A DNA stretch of 64,000 nucleotides from Tychonema litorale BBK16. GTDB lineage: Bacteria; Cyanobacteriota; Cyanobacteriia; Cyanobacteriales; Microcoleaceae. The stretch covers positions 1 to 64,000 of the forward strand of contig NZ_JAKJHX010000003.1 of the NCBI RefSeq assembly GCF_021648855.1. The letters run 5' to 3'. Every line of letters starts with the position of its first letter. Position 1 is the stretch's first letter. Positions 44,166 to 52,820 of this stretch are shown here, one piece after another. The notes under the pieces were generated by a model. That model saw nothing but the letters and a program-made list of their open reading frames with translations. It made no database searches and was not told where the DNA came from. The position numbers were made by a program, and so were the translations under genes.

Positions 44166-44561
44166 CTACTTCTTCCCCTTCGCCTGCCCCAACAATACCT
44201 TATAATCAGCCCGATCGCCATTTAGCTTCACCAACTTTTCCAAAGGCTCGATCGCACCCACCCGATTCCCCATCTCCAACCGCACATTGGCCAACCCCTC
44301 CAGAGCCGTCTGATTCAGCGGTTCCCGCTGCAAAACCCCCACGTAACCCCGTTCCTTCGCCGCCAGCAAAGACTCCTGCGAAACTACCACTGGCGTCTGC
44401 TTCTGCTGGTGCTGACTGCTCAAACCGCTGCCGAACAGACTTACCATACCAAAAAGTGTCGAACCCGCAAAGCCAGCCATTGATACGATCGCAAAAATCT
44501 GCTTAATTTTATCGCCCTTATTAACCCGACTATCACCAGATTTTTTCTGCGTACTTTCCAT
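44166..44561 (-). CDS. Short membrane-anchored TPR-like protein
   Basis: 131 residues from ATG 44561 (an upstream frame extension to 44594 is less likely). It has a Lys-rich start, one hydrophobic segment (about 23-46, IFAIVSMAGFAGSTLFGMVS) and one and a half TPR-like hairpins (VGVLQREPLNQTALEGLANV, AIEPLEKLVKLNGD). It ends KVLLGQAKGKK exactly where the paralogue at 15552-16487 continues with further TPRs. So it is either a short version or a truncated copy. Confidence 0.65.
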   Translation of the reverse strand: MESTQKKSGDSRVNKGDKIKQIFAIVSMAGFAGSTLFGMVSLFGSGLSSQHQQKQTPVVVSQESLLAAKERGYVGVLQREPLNQTALEGLANVRLEMGNRVGAIEPLEKLVKLNGDRADYKVLLGQAKGKK

Positions 44562-44760
44562 CGTCAATCCTTTGCCTAGAAGGTTTCCAGGCACTCACAA
44601 AGTACCTATATCTAGAATGCCCAAGTTCGATCGCAAAACGATCGCCCTCCCCATTTAAAATTTTCGCTCAAATACTCACACATACAAACTGATCGGTGAA
44701 TTTGATATAGTAGTAATCTGCTATTGCCAATATTCCCCCATTGATGCTCCACTAAAACCC

Positions 44761-44862
44761 ATGCCAGAACGTCAAGTTTCTCTCGATTCCTTTGGAGGAG
44801 ACAAGGAAGCTTATCAACATTGGTTAGACTCTCAAAAAAGCAAGGAATATACTGAAGTGTAA
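44761..44862 (+). CDS. Possible 33-residue peptide
   Basis: The ATG opens a frame reading PERQVSLDSFGGDKEAYQHW and ending SKEYTEV. It has an even composition and no RBS that I can point to. It might be the start of a lost gene. No related sequence is recognised. Confidence 0.3.
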   Translation: MPERQVSLDSFGGDKEAYQHWLDSQKSKEYTEV

Positions 44863-44924
44863 TGATGTTACCTTAGAACTAAGAGTGCGATCGCCTCGGT
44901 AAAGTGCGATCGCACCCTGCATCT

Positions 44925-45719
44925 TTAGCCGTTATCCTGCGGTAATTCTCCAAATTGCGATCGATAACTAGCTAGCAAAGATTCGAGTTCATTCGCCCGT
45001 TGACTTTCAGCTTCGGCCCGTTGACTTTCAGCTTCGGCCCGTTGACTTTCGGCTTCGGCCCGTTGACTTTCAGCTTCAGCCCGTTGACTTTCAGCTTCAG
45101 CCCGTTGCCGTTCAGCTTCAGCCCGTTGCCTTTCAGCTTTTAAAGCCGAAGCCAATTCATCGGGAATCAATAATTTCTCGACCTTATCTTCCCGATAAAA
45201 CCCAATCAATTTTCCTTCTATTTCTAACCGCAATTCCAATACCTCACTGCGACTATCTCTAATTAATTCATACCCATCTTCTCCCAATCGATACCCACGC
45301 AATTGTTCAGGAATCCATTCACCTCTAGGGTCAAATAACCAATATTCTTGAACTTCCATCCCCTCGTACAAGTCTTTTTTCTTGATTATATCTTCCGACT
45401 TTGTACCCGGTGATGTCATTTCAAAAATCACTTTCGGCACTTGCCCTTCTTCCCAGATTTTGTAATTATCTCTGCCACCCGGTTCTACATCAAAAATTAC
45501 CATCACATCCGGTGCTACCCGCAATTTTGAGAAACCTTGAGCGTAGTACAAATATTGGTTGGCTAACACAGTAGCTCGACGGTCTGCGAGGTATTGTTTT
45601 AAGACTTCTAAAGTGGTTAAAATTGCGTAAAGATGGTCGTAAGTTTCTGCCACTGGTTCTCCATCAGCGCTAGGGTATATGATTTCAGAAGTTTTGAGGG
45701 TGGTAACGACTGTTGTCAT
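44925..45719 (-). CDS. Uma2 family protein with a heptad-repeat tail
   Basis: 264 residues from ATG 45719. The Uma2 core has VAPDVMVIFDVEPGG (PD of the nuclease site), VIFEMTSPGTKSEDIIKKKD (E and K) and VQEYWLFDPRGEWIPEQLRG. After about residue 200 comes a coiled-coil tail of repeated QRAEAES/QRAEAER heptads (seven), encoded by a 21-base tandem repeat at about 44996-45135. The tail probably mediates oligomerisation. It is a tandem duplicate of the gene at 45882-46601. Confidence 0.85.
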   Translation of the reverse strand: MTTVVTTLKTSEIIYPSADGEPVAETYDHLYAILTTLEVLKQYLADRRATVLANQYLYYAQGFSKLRVAPDVMVIFDVEPGGRDNYKIWEEGQVPKVIFEMTSPGTKSEDIIKKKDLYEGMEVQEYWLFDPRGEWIPEQLRGYRLGEDGYELIRDSRSEVLELRLEIEGKLIGFYREDKVEKLLIPDELASALKAERQRAEAERQRAEAESQRAEAESQRAEAESQRAEAESQRAEAESQRANELESLLASYRSQFGELPQDNG

Positions 45720-45780
45720 GGTCGTGCTTCCTGTGAGTTGTAGATCTATTATAAACTTTTTTGCTGCAACTAAGAAATCA

Positions 45781-45841
45781 GGACACGGCAGTGCCATTTC
45801 CCTACAAGAAATCGGGGTAGGGACACGGCAGTGCCGTGTCC
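45781..45841. repeat. Two copies of the GGACACGGCA palindrome
   Basis: A degenerate copy at 45781-45801 and a perfect 21-nt palindrome, GGACACGGCA-G-TGCCGTGTCC, at 45821-45841 lie between the tandem Uma2 genes. Same family as 1295-1323. Confidence 0.8.
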
Positions 45842-45881
45842 TCTATATCATGTATGAATGCAACCCGGTTTGATATTACTT

Positions 45882-46601
45882 CTATGGCAATTTTCCAAAC
45901 TGCTCTCGATAACGTGCTAGCAAAGATTCGAGTTCAGCAGCACGCTGACTTTCCGATTGTGCACGTTGACTCTCCACTTCTGCGTGTTGTCGTTCCGCTT
46001 CAGCCCGTTGCCGTTCCGCTTTTAAAGCTGAAGTCAATTCATCCATAATCAATAATTTGTCTCCATTATCTTCACGATAAAACCCAATCAATTTTCCTTC
46101 TATTTCTAAACGCAGTTGCAATACTTCGCAACGACTATCTGTAATTATTTGATATCCCTCTATCCCCAGTCGATATCCACGCAATTTTTCGGGAATCCAT
46201 TCACCCTTCGGGTCAAATAACCAGTATTCCTGAACTTCTAATCTTTCATACAAATCTTTTTTAATCATTTTATCTTCTGACTGCGTATCTGGTGATGTTA
46301 TTTCAAAAATCACTTTCGGCACTTGTCCTTCTTCCCAGATTTTATAATTATCTCTGCCACCCGGTTCTACGTCAAAAAGTACCATCACATCTGGTGCTAC
46401 TCGAACTTTTGGGAAACCTTGAGCGTAGTATAAAAATTGATTTGCTAAAACAGTAGCTCGACGGTCTATGAGGTATTGTTTTAAGACAGATAAAGTGGTG
46501 AAAATTGCATCAAGATGGTCGTAAGTTTCTGCCACTGGTTCTCCATCAGCGCTAGGGTATACAATTTCAGTTTTTTTGAGGGTGGGAACGACTGTTGTCA
46601 T
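45882..46601 (-). CDS. Uma2 family protein, tandem paralogue
   Basis: 239 residues and about 80% similar to its neighbour by eye (IYPSADGEPVAETYDHL versus VYPSADGEPVAETYDHL). It has the same core motifs (VAPDVMVLFDVEPGG, VIFEITSPDTQSEDKMIKKD) and a shorter coiled-coil tail of four heptads that have diverged. The shorter tail suggests that repeat number changes freely after duplication. Predicted nuclease fold; no known target. Confidence 0.85.
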   Translation of the reverse strand: MTTVVPTLKKTEIVYPSADGEPVAETYDHLDAIFTTLSVLKQYLIDRRATVLANQFLYYAQGFPKVRVAPDVMVLFDVEPGGRDNYKIWEEGQVPKVIFEITSPDTQSEDKMIKKDLYERLEVQEYWLFDPKGEWIPEKLRGYRLGIEGYQIITDSRCEVLQLRLEIEGKLIGFYREDNGDKLLIMDELTSALKAERQRAEAERQHAEVESQRAQSESQRAAELESLLARYREQFGKLP

Positions 46602-46754
46602 GTCGCGCGCTTCCTATGAGTTGTGCATTCATTATAAACTTTTTTGCTCTAATTTGCTCCAATTAAGTATGCTCATTTAATCGATCGCACTATCGAACAC
46701 CTGGAATATCCAGCATCGATTTTACTAACTTTTGTCCGATCGCACCCAACACCC

Positions 46755-47504
46755 TCAAACTCCATCAGGATCAATACCCTGACTTCTCAAATACGCTGCA
46801 AGTCGATCGCCCCGCAAACGTTCCTGTTCCGTTAGCAAACGTTCCTGTTCCACCCGTTCCGCACCCCACAACAACAAATTGCCATTCTCATCCCACCAGC
46901 GCAGCCAATAACCGCTTCTCTGGGATTTTTCGCCTTCCCAAACCCCCAGAAACAATCCCATTGATTCGATCGCATAACGGCCATGATCCGCCTCTTGCAG
47001 CTCATACTTTCCAGCCATCAATCTATATACTTCCAATCTTCCAGATTTTGGTTCAAAAACTGCATAAACCGGAACTTGCAAAATCTGCTCATAAAACCAC
47101 CATTTCCCATAAGGATATGTTGGTTTTATCGAATATTCAGCTTCACGATCGTCCGATAAAAACTCCATCACTACAGCCGGGAATTCCCCCTCCGCATTCG
47201 GACTATAACTGCGGCGAACTTCTCCTGTGGCTGCGGGCAACACAGAAGGAATATATACCCAATCCGGTGCTTTTACTACTGTTTTGTCATTGACTTTGGC
47301 ACAGAGTCCAAAGTTGGAAGCGATCAGCATTTCTGCTATGATAAATCCTGCGAGTTCCAAAGCTTCTCGCAGGGCTGCGGCTAAAAGTGGTTGGTCGATG
47401 TTTTCCACTGGATCGTCCGGTAATTTAAAGTCATCTGGTAACTTTTCCCAAATTACAGTATATTGGGTTTTGATTGCGATCGGCTTTGATAATGTTTGTG
47501 TCAT
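46755..47504 (-). CDS. Uma2 family protein, divergent
   Basis: 249 residues with a Uma2-like central domain: VKAPDWVYIPSV (PD motif), FPAVVMEFLSDDREAEYSIK (E and later K), WWFYEQILQVPVYAVFEPKS. The C-terminus is a charged helix (EQERLLTEQERLRGDRLAAY). It is a different subgroup from the tandem pair beside it. Function unknown. Confidence 0.8.
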   Translation of the reverse strand: MTQTLSKPIAIKTQYTVIWEKLPDDFKLPDDPVENIDQPLLAAALREALELAGFIIAEMLIASNFGLCAKVNDKTVVKAPDWVYIPSVLPAATGEVRRSYSPNAEGEFPAVVMEFLSDDREAEYSIKPTYPYGKWWFYEQILQVPVYAVFEPKSGRLEVYRLMAGKYELQEADHGRYAIESMGLFLGVWEGEKSQRSGYWLRWWDENGNLLLWGAERVEQERLLTEQERLRGDRLAAYLRSQGIDPDGV

Positions 47505-47558
47505 AGGTTTAGTTTTCTTAAAAAAATGTTTGTCTCCTGTTTTTAATGATACAATAAT

Positions 47559-49061
47559 TTAAGGATTATTCCCGAAGTCAATAGGTTCGGATTTTTTTGT
47601 AGTTTCTGATGGCACAACAGGGAATTTTGGTTTGTTTGGTAAACTCAAAATTCTTGGTTTAGTAGATGGAATTACCGCCGTTGCAGTAGAATTAAAGTTG
47701 GCATTCAATTGATTAGAAAGTGGAGCCAATGTTTGAGCTACTTTCACCTGCTGTTGCAATTGTTCCGTAGAACTGAACAAGCCTCCTAATCCGTTGAATA
47801 ACTTGCGAATGTTGTTACGAAAAGCTGGATCTCCTGTAACTTCATCTACATCGGCAGTGATTTTATGCACATTCTGAAGTGCGGCGCGTGCCGAGTCTAA
47901 AGTTTGTTGTAATAAGAGGAATGTTGCTGGATTATTCACATTGCCAGATAAATCTCGCAAGTTAGCAGCAGCTTGGGCCGCATTTGCTGATAAAATTTCT
48001 AGATTAGTCAGTAATTGTCCTTGGTTAATTCGATTAATAGTCGGACTCAAACTGCTGACAGTGACACGAATTTCTTGACTGGCTTGATTGAGATTATTCA
48101 GAGTTGAAACTAAACTTGATCGGTTGGTGGTGACGAGGGAATTGAGTTCGTTGGCTGTTAAGGTAATTTGATTGGCGGCTTTAGTCACTGAGTTAGCTGA
48201 ATTGATCGCAGCGGCAGATACTGCTTTTGTGGAACTGTCCGCCGTCTTTGCTACTTTAGACACATCGGCGGCTACTCCTGATATTTCTCCTTTCAGTGAT
48301 TGATTTAAACTGCTAGCTTCTCCCTTCAGTGATTGATTTAAACTGCCGACTTCTCCTTTGATTGACTGATTAAAACTTCCTAATTCTCCTTTGACAGATT
48401 GACTTAAATCGTTCACATCTCCTTTGACTGCTTGACTTAAAACTTTGATTTCTCCTTTGGCAGTTTGGGTTAAGCTAGATAAATCTTGAGTAAGTTTAGC
48501 TGCTCCTTTTGCTGTATTTGCTGTGTTTTCGGAAATCGATTTAATATTGTTGAATAGGGTGGGGTCTGTGTACAAGTTGGTTAGGCGGACTGTGGAGCGA
48601 ATTAGTTCGTCGAGACTGACTCCAGCTTGACCTTTTAAGCGCGAATCTTTGCAGATGATTTCAGCCGGACAATTGGCACTCAAGGGATTGGCAGTAATTA
48701 ATGATTCTGCTAAAATAGAGTTGGGTGTAATGTCGATGGATGCTTCGCCAATTAAACCGGATTTATTTGCTTCGATCGCGACATCGCGCGGCATGACTAA
48801 GTTACCAGGGGAAATTTCCAGGATCACGTCTACCCCGTTGGAACCCGGTTTGAGGGCGGTAACTTTACCGACGTTAACTCCGCGATACCTGACGGGCGTG
48901 CCTATTTGCATCCCTTGGGCGGTGGAAAACTCTACGGCGAATTTGTAGGTGCGGTTGCCAATTTGTACGCCGCGTAACCAGAGGACTAAGCCTCCAAATA
49001 AGCCGATTCCTACTAAAATTAAAAATCCGACAGAACCTTCTCTTACAGTTCGCGATCGCAT
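47559..49061 (-). CDS. MCE/MlaD family lipid-transport protein
   Basis: 500 residues. One N-terminal membrane anchor (about 9-29, VGFLILVGIGLFGGLVLWL) is followed by a single MCE domain (about 38-115: YKFAVEFSTAQGMQIGTPVR, YRGVNVGKVTALKPG). A long helical region with 11-residue repeats (about 195-275: SQSVKGELGSF, NQSIKGEVGSL, NQSLKGEASSL) leads to a Ser/Asn-rich tail. Cyanobacterial MlaD relates to plant TGD2 and moves lipid between membranes. The ABC ATPase partner is at 49629-50411; a permease gene is not in view. A four-helix-bundle cassette now separates the two. Confidence 0.85.
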   Translation of the reverse strand: MRSRTVREGSVGFLILVGIGLFGGLVLWLRGVQIGNRTYKFAVEFSTAQGMQIGTPVRYRGVNVGKVTALKPGSNGVDVILEISPGNLVMPRDVAIEANKSGLIGEASIDITPNSILAESLITANPLSANCPAEIICKDSRLKGQAGVSLDELIRSTVRLTNLYTDPTLFNNIKSISENTANTAKGAAKLTQDLSSLTQTAKGEIKVLSQAVKGDVNDLSQSVKGELGSFNQSIKGEVGSLNQSLKGEASSLNQSLKGEISGVAADVSKVAKTADSSTKAVSAAAINSANSVTKAANQITLTANELNSLVTTNRSSLVSTLNNLNQASQEIRVTVSSLSPTINRINQGQLLTNLEILSANAAQAAANLRDLSGNVNNPATFLLLQQTLDSARAALQNVHKITADVDEVTGDPAFRNNIRKLFNGLGGLFSSTEQLQQQVKVAQTLAPLSNQLNANFNSTATAVIPSTKPRILSLPNKPKFPVVPSETTKKSEPIDFGNNP

Positions 49062-49070
49062 ATAGCCTCC

Positions 49071-49147
49071 TTAGTCATTAGTCATTAGTTATTAGTCATT
49101 AGTCATTAGTTATTAGTCATTAGTCATTAGTCATTAGTCATTAGTTA
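49071..49147. repeat. TTAGTCA heptamer array, left arm
   Basis: About eleven copies of TTAGTCA/TTAGTTA. Bases 49110-49142 are the exact reverse complement of 49589-49621, a 33-bp perfect inverted repeat enclosing the four-helix-bundle gene. The gene's stop codon lies inside this arm. Confidence 0.9.
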
Positions 49148-49518
49148 TGATTTTTAGGGGATGACCCGATAGATTGTAGGTATGAGTTTAATTGAGGGGC
49201 TAAGTCATTAATGATTGTTGTGAATGTATCTACTTGTTGAACAGTTAACAGTTTTCGAGTGTAAGCTCGTCTCAACCAATGTTGAGTTTCATATAAAGAA
49301 CCTCTGGCGATCTTGACAAAACGTCTATTGTCTTGATAGCTGCCTCGTCCGACTCCTTCTGCTATGTTAGCACCAACGCTATCGGCTGAACGGACAATTT
49401 GTTGACCGATGGTATTTTTCGCAAATGAATCCCAGGTGTTGACAGTTGTCCATATTTCATCAGCTAGTCGTTCTGATAATTTATAAACTCGTAATTCCTG
49501 AAAACTTTTTGTTGCCAT
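49141..49518 (-). CDS. Four-helix-bundle protein (23S intervening-sequence protein type)
   Basis: 125 residues: [60 protein letters not shown], and LYETQHWLRRAYTRKLLTVQ. This is the S23/IVP family first known from ORFs in 23S rRNA intervening sequences; it folds as a four-helix bundle, forms pentamers, and is related to the Avd protein of diversity-generating retroelements. No reverse transcriptase is in the window. It is the paralogue of 60167-60532. It sits within a perfect 33-bp inverted repeat and interrupts an MCE/ABC gene pair. Confidence 0.85.
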   Translation of the reverse strand: MATKSFQELRVYKLSERLADEIWTTVNTWDSFAKNTIGQQIVRSADSVGANIAEGVGRGSYQDNRRFVKIARGSLYETQHWLRRAYTRKLLTVQQVDTFTTIINDLAPQLNSYLQSIGSSPKNHN

Positions 49519-49549
49519 ATTAATCTCAACCTTATTTAATAACTAACAA

Positions 49550-49628
49550 CAACAACAACCAATGACTAACAACCAATAACCAATAACCAATGACTAATGA
49601 CTAATGACTAATGACTAATAACCAATGA
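49550..49628. repeat. AATGACT heptamer array, right arm
   Basis: AACAACA and CAATAAC units lead into a block of AATGACT copies; 49589-49621 pairs perfectly with 49110-49142. The final copies run into the 3' end of the ABC ATPase gene at 49629. Confidence 0.9.
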
Positions 49629-50411
49629 CTATCCAATCACTTGAATCGGCCCCGTAACACTGCCGCTAAAAAATTGTTGAATTAATAAATTATCTGTCGT
49701 TGCAATATCATTGACTGTTCCCTCCCATTGCACTTTGCCTTGATAGAGAAATACGATGCGATCGGCTGTGCGATGAATGGTACTTTGTTGGTGAGTAACG
49801 ATCGCATAAGTGCTGCAAACACCCTGAGCCCTCTGCAAATCGCGGATTAAATCTTCAATTACCGTCGAAGCGATGGGATCTAAACCCGCCGTCGGTTCGT
49901 CATATAACAAAACCTCTGGATTATCCCTAGCGCGATCGGGATTTGCCATGATGGCGCGGGCAAAACTGACCCGCTTCCGCATTCCCCCAGACAACTGGGC
50001 CGGATAGCGATCGCCAATTTTCGGCAAACCCACCATCTCCAACTTTTCCTCAACCAATTCTCGAATCCGGGTGCGCGACAGCTTAGAATGCTGGTAAAGT
50101 AAAAAACCAACATTCTCCTCCACCGTCAGCGAATCAAACAAAGCCGCTTGCTGAAAAACCATCCCAATCCCGATCGGATCTGCCACGTCGTCCACCCATC
50201 CCATCCTGCGCTGTCCCTGAACAAAAACCTCACCGGCATCTGGAACCAGCAAACCCGCAATGATCCGCAAAATCGTAGATTTCCCTGTCCCGGAAGGGCC
50301 AATAATTGCCAGGGCCTCTCCACGATAAATCTTCAGATCGACTCCATCAAGGATCGGACTCTGACCAAAGGACTTACTTATCCCCTTGAGTTCGATTAGA
50401 GGCTCAGTCAT
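49629..50411 (-). CDS. ABC transporter ATPase, MlaF/TGD3 type
   Basis: 260 residues with Walker A GPSGTGKST (about 38-46), Q-loop FQQAALFDSLTVEENVGF, the signature LSGGMRKRVSFARAI, Walker B VLLYDEPTAGLDP and the H-loop IVTHQ. Its sequence (YDEPTAGLDPIAS, SGGMRKR) is that of MlaF/TGD3 ATPases working with MCE proteins in membrane-lipid transport. The MCE gene lies downstream on the same strand with the S23 cassette between them. Confidence 0.9.
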   Translation of the reverse strand: MTEPLIELKGISKSFGQSPILDGVDLKIYRGEALAIIGPSGTGKSTILRIIAGLLVPDAGEVFVQGQRRMGWVDDVADPIGIGMVFQQAALFDSLTVEENVGFLLYQHSKLSRTRIRELVEEKLEMVGLPKIGDRYPAQLSGGMRKRVSFARAIMANPDRARDNPEVLLYDEPTAGLDPIASTVIEDLIRDLQRAQGVCSTYAIVTHQQSTIHRTADRIVFLYQGKVQWEGTVNDIATTDNLLIQQFFSGSVTGPIQVIG

Positions 50412-50561
50412 AAGATGTGATTAAAATGTTGTCAGTTCTCACTCATCAGTCTAGCTAATGACTAATGACTAATAACTTAAATTGACTGTCAGAATCAAAA
50501 CTCTTTTGTATTGTAAATTTGTCAGCTTGATCCCTTCCCATACCATTAAGACTAATTAACC

Positions 50562-51962
50562 ATGTCAATTAGTTCATTTCCCAAGGCCCTCCGTGTGTGG
50601 GCTAAAACCAGACAAGTTGTTGCCAAATCTAGAAATTCTTACCCTTTGTCTTTGCGGAATGGGCGAGTTCACCAGTGGTTTAAATGGTTGTCACCTGGAC
50701 TATTGGTGAAACGTTGGCTACTAATCAGTGCAAGTGGAGTCGTACTTACCACTTTGGGTTTAGCGATTTGGACTGGGATGACTCCAATTTTCTTTTTCTT
50801 GCAATTGTTGAGAAATTTTTTGACTTGGATTGCGGAAGTTGTTCCCAATTACATATCAGGCCCCATAGTTATCGCCGCCGGGATTTTGCTGATTCTCTGG
50901 GGACAAACCCGCAGTTTGAACTCGATTACTCAAGTGCTGATGCCCGAAGGAAATGAGGAATTGGTCGATCGCCTCATCAATCACCGTAGACTACACCGTG
51001 GGCCGAAAATTGTGGCACTTGGTGGCGGTACAGGCCTCTCTAATTTGCTGAGAGGATTGAAGGATGATAGTGCCAAAATCACGGCTATTGTGACGGTGGC
51101 GGATGATGGAGGATCTTCGGGGAGACTGCGACGGGAAATTGGGGTACCACCACCGGGGGATATTCGCAATTGTTTGGCTGCTTTGGCTGATGAGGAAAAG
51201 TTATTAACTGAGTTATTTCAATATCGTTTTCGGGCTGGTGATGGCTTGGTTGGTCATAGTTTTGGGAATTTGTTTTTGACAGCGATGAGTGATATTGCTG
51301 GAGATTTTGAACAGGCGATCGCAGCCAGTTCCAAGGTTTTAGCGGTCAGGGGGGAAGTGTTGCCAGCTACTCTGAGTGACGTTTCTTTGTGGGCTGAGTT
51401 GGCTGATGGTAGAAGGATTGAGGGGGAGTCCAGTATTACCAAAGCTAACGGTAAAATCCTCAAAATTGGCTGCAATCCTCCTAATCCTCCGGCTTTGCCG
51501 AGGGCTGTGGAAGCGATTATGGAAGCGGATTTTATTATTATTGGGCCGGGGAGTCTTTATACGAGTGTGATTCCAAATTTGTTGGTGCCGGAAATTGCCG
51601 ATGCGATCGCCCGTAGCGAAGTTCCGCGGATTTATGTGTGCAATATTATGACTCAGCCGGGGGAAACTGACGGATATACGGTAGCAGATCATATTCGGGC
51701 GATCGATCGGGCTTGCGGGCGGCCACTATTTGATGCTGTAGTAGTTCAAGGCAAAGTCCCTTCTGCAAAGGCTTTGATCGGTTATTCCCAGGATAATTCC
51801 TATCCTGTAATGCTCGATCGCGAGGCCGTAACGCAATTGGGGCGACGAACTGTCATTGCTAATGTGATGGATGAAGATGAACATACGGGTTTAATTCGTC
51901 ACAATTCTCAGAGATTAGCTGGGATGTTGCTGCGGTGGTACAGTCGCGCCCAAAACATTTAA
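50562..51962 (+). CDS. YvcK/CofD-like (gluconeogenesis factor) family protein
   Basis: 466 residues. An N-terminal extension with two hydrophobic helices (about 45-75 and 85-120) is followed by the YvcK core: [20 protein letters not shown] (about 146), [53 protein letters not shown]. YvcK homologues affect carbon metabolism and cell shape and bind UDP-sugars in Bacillus; the membrane-anchored form is usual in cyanobacteria. The anchor and long core argue against a true CofD (F420) enzyme. Confidence 0.85.
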   Translation: MSISSFPKALRVWAKTRQVVAKSRNSYPLSLRNGRVHQWFKWLSPGLLVKRWLLISASGVVLTTLGLAIWTGMTPIFFFLQLLRNFLTWIAEVVPNYISGPIVIAAGILLILWGQTRSLNSITQVLMPEGNEELVDRLINHRRLHRGPKIVALGGGTGLSNLLRGLKDDSAKITAIVTVADDGGSSGRLRREIGVPPPGDIRNCLAALADEEKLLTELFQYRFRAGDGLVGHSFGNLFLTAMSDIAGDFEQAIAASSKVLAVRGEVLPATLSDVSLWAELADGRRIEGESSITKANGKILKIGCNPPNPPALPRAVEAIMEADFIIIGPGSLYTSVIPNLLVPEIADAIARSEVPRIYVCNIMTQPGETDGYTVADHIRAIDRACGRPLFDAVVVQGKVPSAKALIGYSQDNSYPVMLDREAVTQLGRRTVIANVMDEDEHTGLIRHNSQRLAGMLLRWYSRAQNI

Positions 51963-51992
51963 TTTTGTTAACAGTTGACCGTTGACTCATTT

Positions 51993-52057
51993 ATTCCCAA
52001 TTCCCAATCCCCAATTCCCAATCCCCAATTCCCAATTCCCAATCCCCAATTCCCAAA
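51993..52057. repeat. ATTCCCA heptamer array before tsaE
   Basis: About nine copies of CCCAATT/CCCAATC fill the space right up to the ATG at 52058. The array leaves no room for a normal Shine-Dalgarno sequence, so translation of tsaE may depend on another signal or on coupling. Confidence 0.85.
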
Positions 52058-52534
52058 ATGATAATTGATCTTCCAGATGCTGAAGCTACGCACAAGTTTG
52101 GTATAACATTAGGGCGATCGCTCCCCGCTGGTACTGTCATCTTATTACAAGGAGATTTGGGTGCTGGCAAAACTACTCTAGTTCAAGGCATCGCTGAAGG
52201 TTTAGAAATTCAAGACTCCATTGAAAGCCCTACTTTCACCCTGATTAACGAGTATTTAGCAGGACGAATTCCACTGTATCATTTGGACTTGTATCGCTTA
52301 GAACCAGAGGAAGTAGAGGGTTTGCACCTAGAAAGTTATTGGGACGGATTAGAAATGGATTTGGGAATAGTGGCGATCGAATGGGCAGAAAGATTGCCAT
52401 ACAAACCAGATCATTATTTACAAATTTGTTTAAGTTATTATGATCATGGTCGGCAAATTGAATTGATTGGTGATTCCCAATTATTGGATTGGCTATTGCA
52501 GTCCACGATATCAATTCCGGTTATACCGGAATGA
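52058..52534 (+). CDS. tsaE: tRNA t6A synthesis ATPase TsaE
   Basis: 158 residues: the P-loop [20 protein letters not shown] (about 32-51), then [20 protein letters not shown] with the YHLDLYRL region, and [11 protein letters not shown]. TsaE is the ATPase of the TsaB-TsaD-TsaE complex that adds threonylcarbamoyl to A37 of ANN-decoding tRNAs. The length and motifs are complete. The start lies at the end of a heptamer array. Confidence 0.92.
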   Translation: MIIDLPDAEATHKFGITLGRSLPAGTVILLQGDLGAGKTTLVQGIAEGLEIQDSIESPTFTLINEYLAGRIPLYHLDLYRLEPEEVEGLHLESYWDGLEMDLGIVAIEWAERLPYKPDHYLQICLSYYDHGRQIELIGDSQLLDWLLQSTISIPVIPE

Positions 52535-52577
52535 TAGAGGAGACGGCAGTGCCGTTTCCCTACCCAATACAATATTG

Positions 52578-52810
52578 TAGGGACACGACACTGTCCATTG
52601 GTGTCAACTTAAGGTCAAACCTAGTCAGAGACTGTTGCTTGACTATTAAATCTAGATCCCCCCTAGCCCCCCTTAAGAAGGGGGGGACAAGAGTCTTTTC
52701 AAAGTCCCCCTTCTTAAGGGGGATTTAGGGGGATCTAGACTTAGCTAAAAGCGAGAGATACCAAGCATTGCAGGCTTAAGTTGACACCTATGGACACTGT
52801 CGTGTCCTAA
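52578..52810. mobile_element. Nested palindromic element (MITE-like)
   Basis: Outer arms 52578-52613 and 52775-52810 pair over 36 positions with four mismatches; they include GGTGTCAACTTAAG and its complement. Inside, 52651-52739 is a second long inverted repeat (TCTAGATCC with GGATCTAGA, enclosing CCCCCTTAAGAAG runs). The outermost bases resemble the GTAGGGACACGGCA palindrome family. No gene lies inside. It resembles a miniature element inserted into an older palindrome. Confidence 0.7.
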
Positions 52811-52820
52811 TTTCGGCCAC

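Noticed and set aside
49141..49518. Avd of a diversity-generating retroelement
   Set aside because: The fold family is related, but no reverse transcriptase, template repeat or variable repeat is in the window.
50562..51962. CofD, the F420 biosynthesis transferase
   Set aside because: The ALGGGTG and [10 protein letters not shown] motifs with a membrane-anchored N-terminus fit YvcK; no other F420 genes are present.
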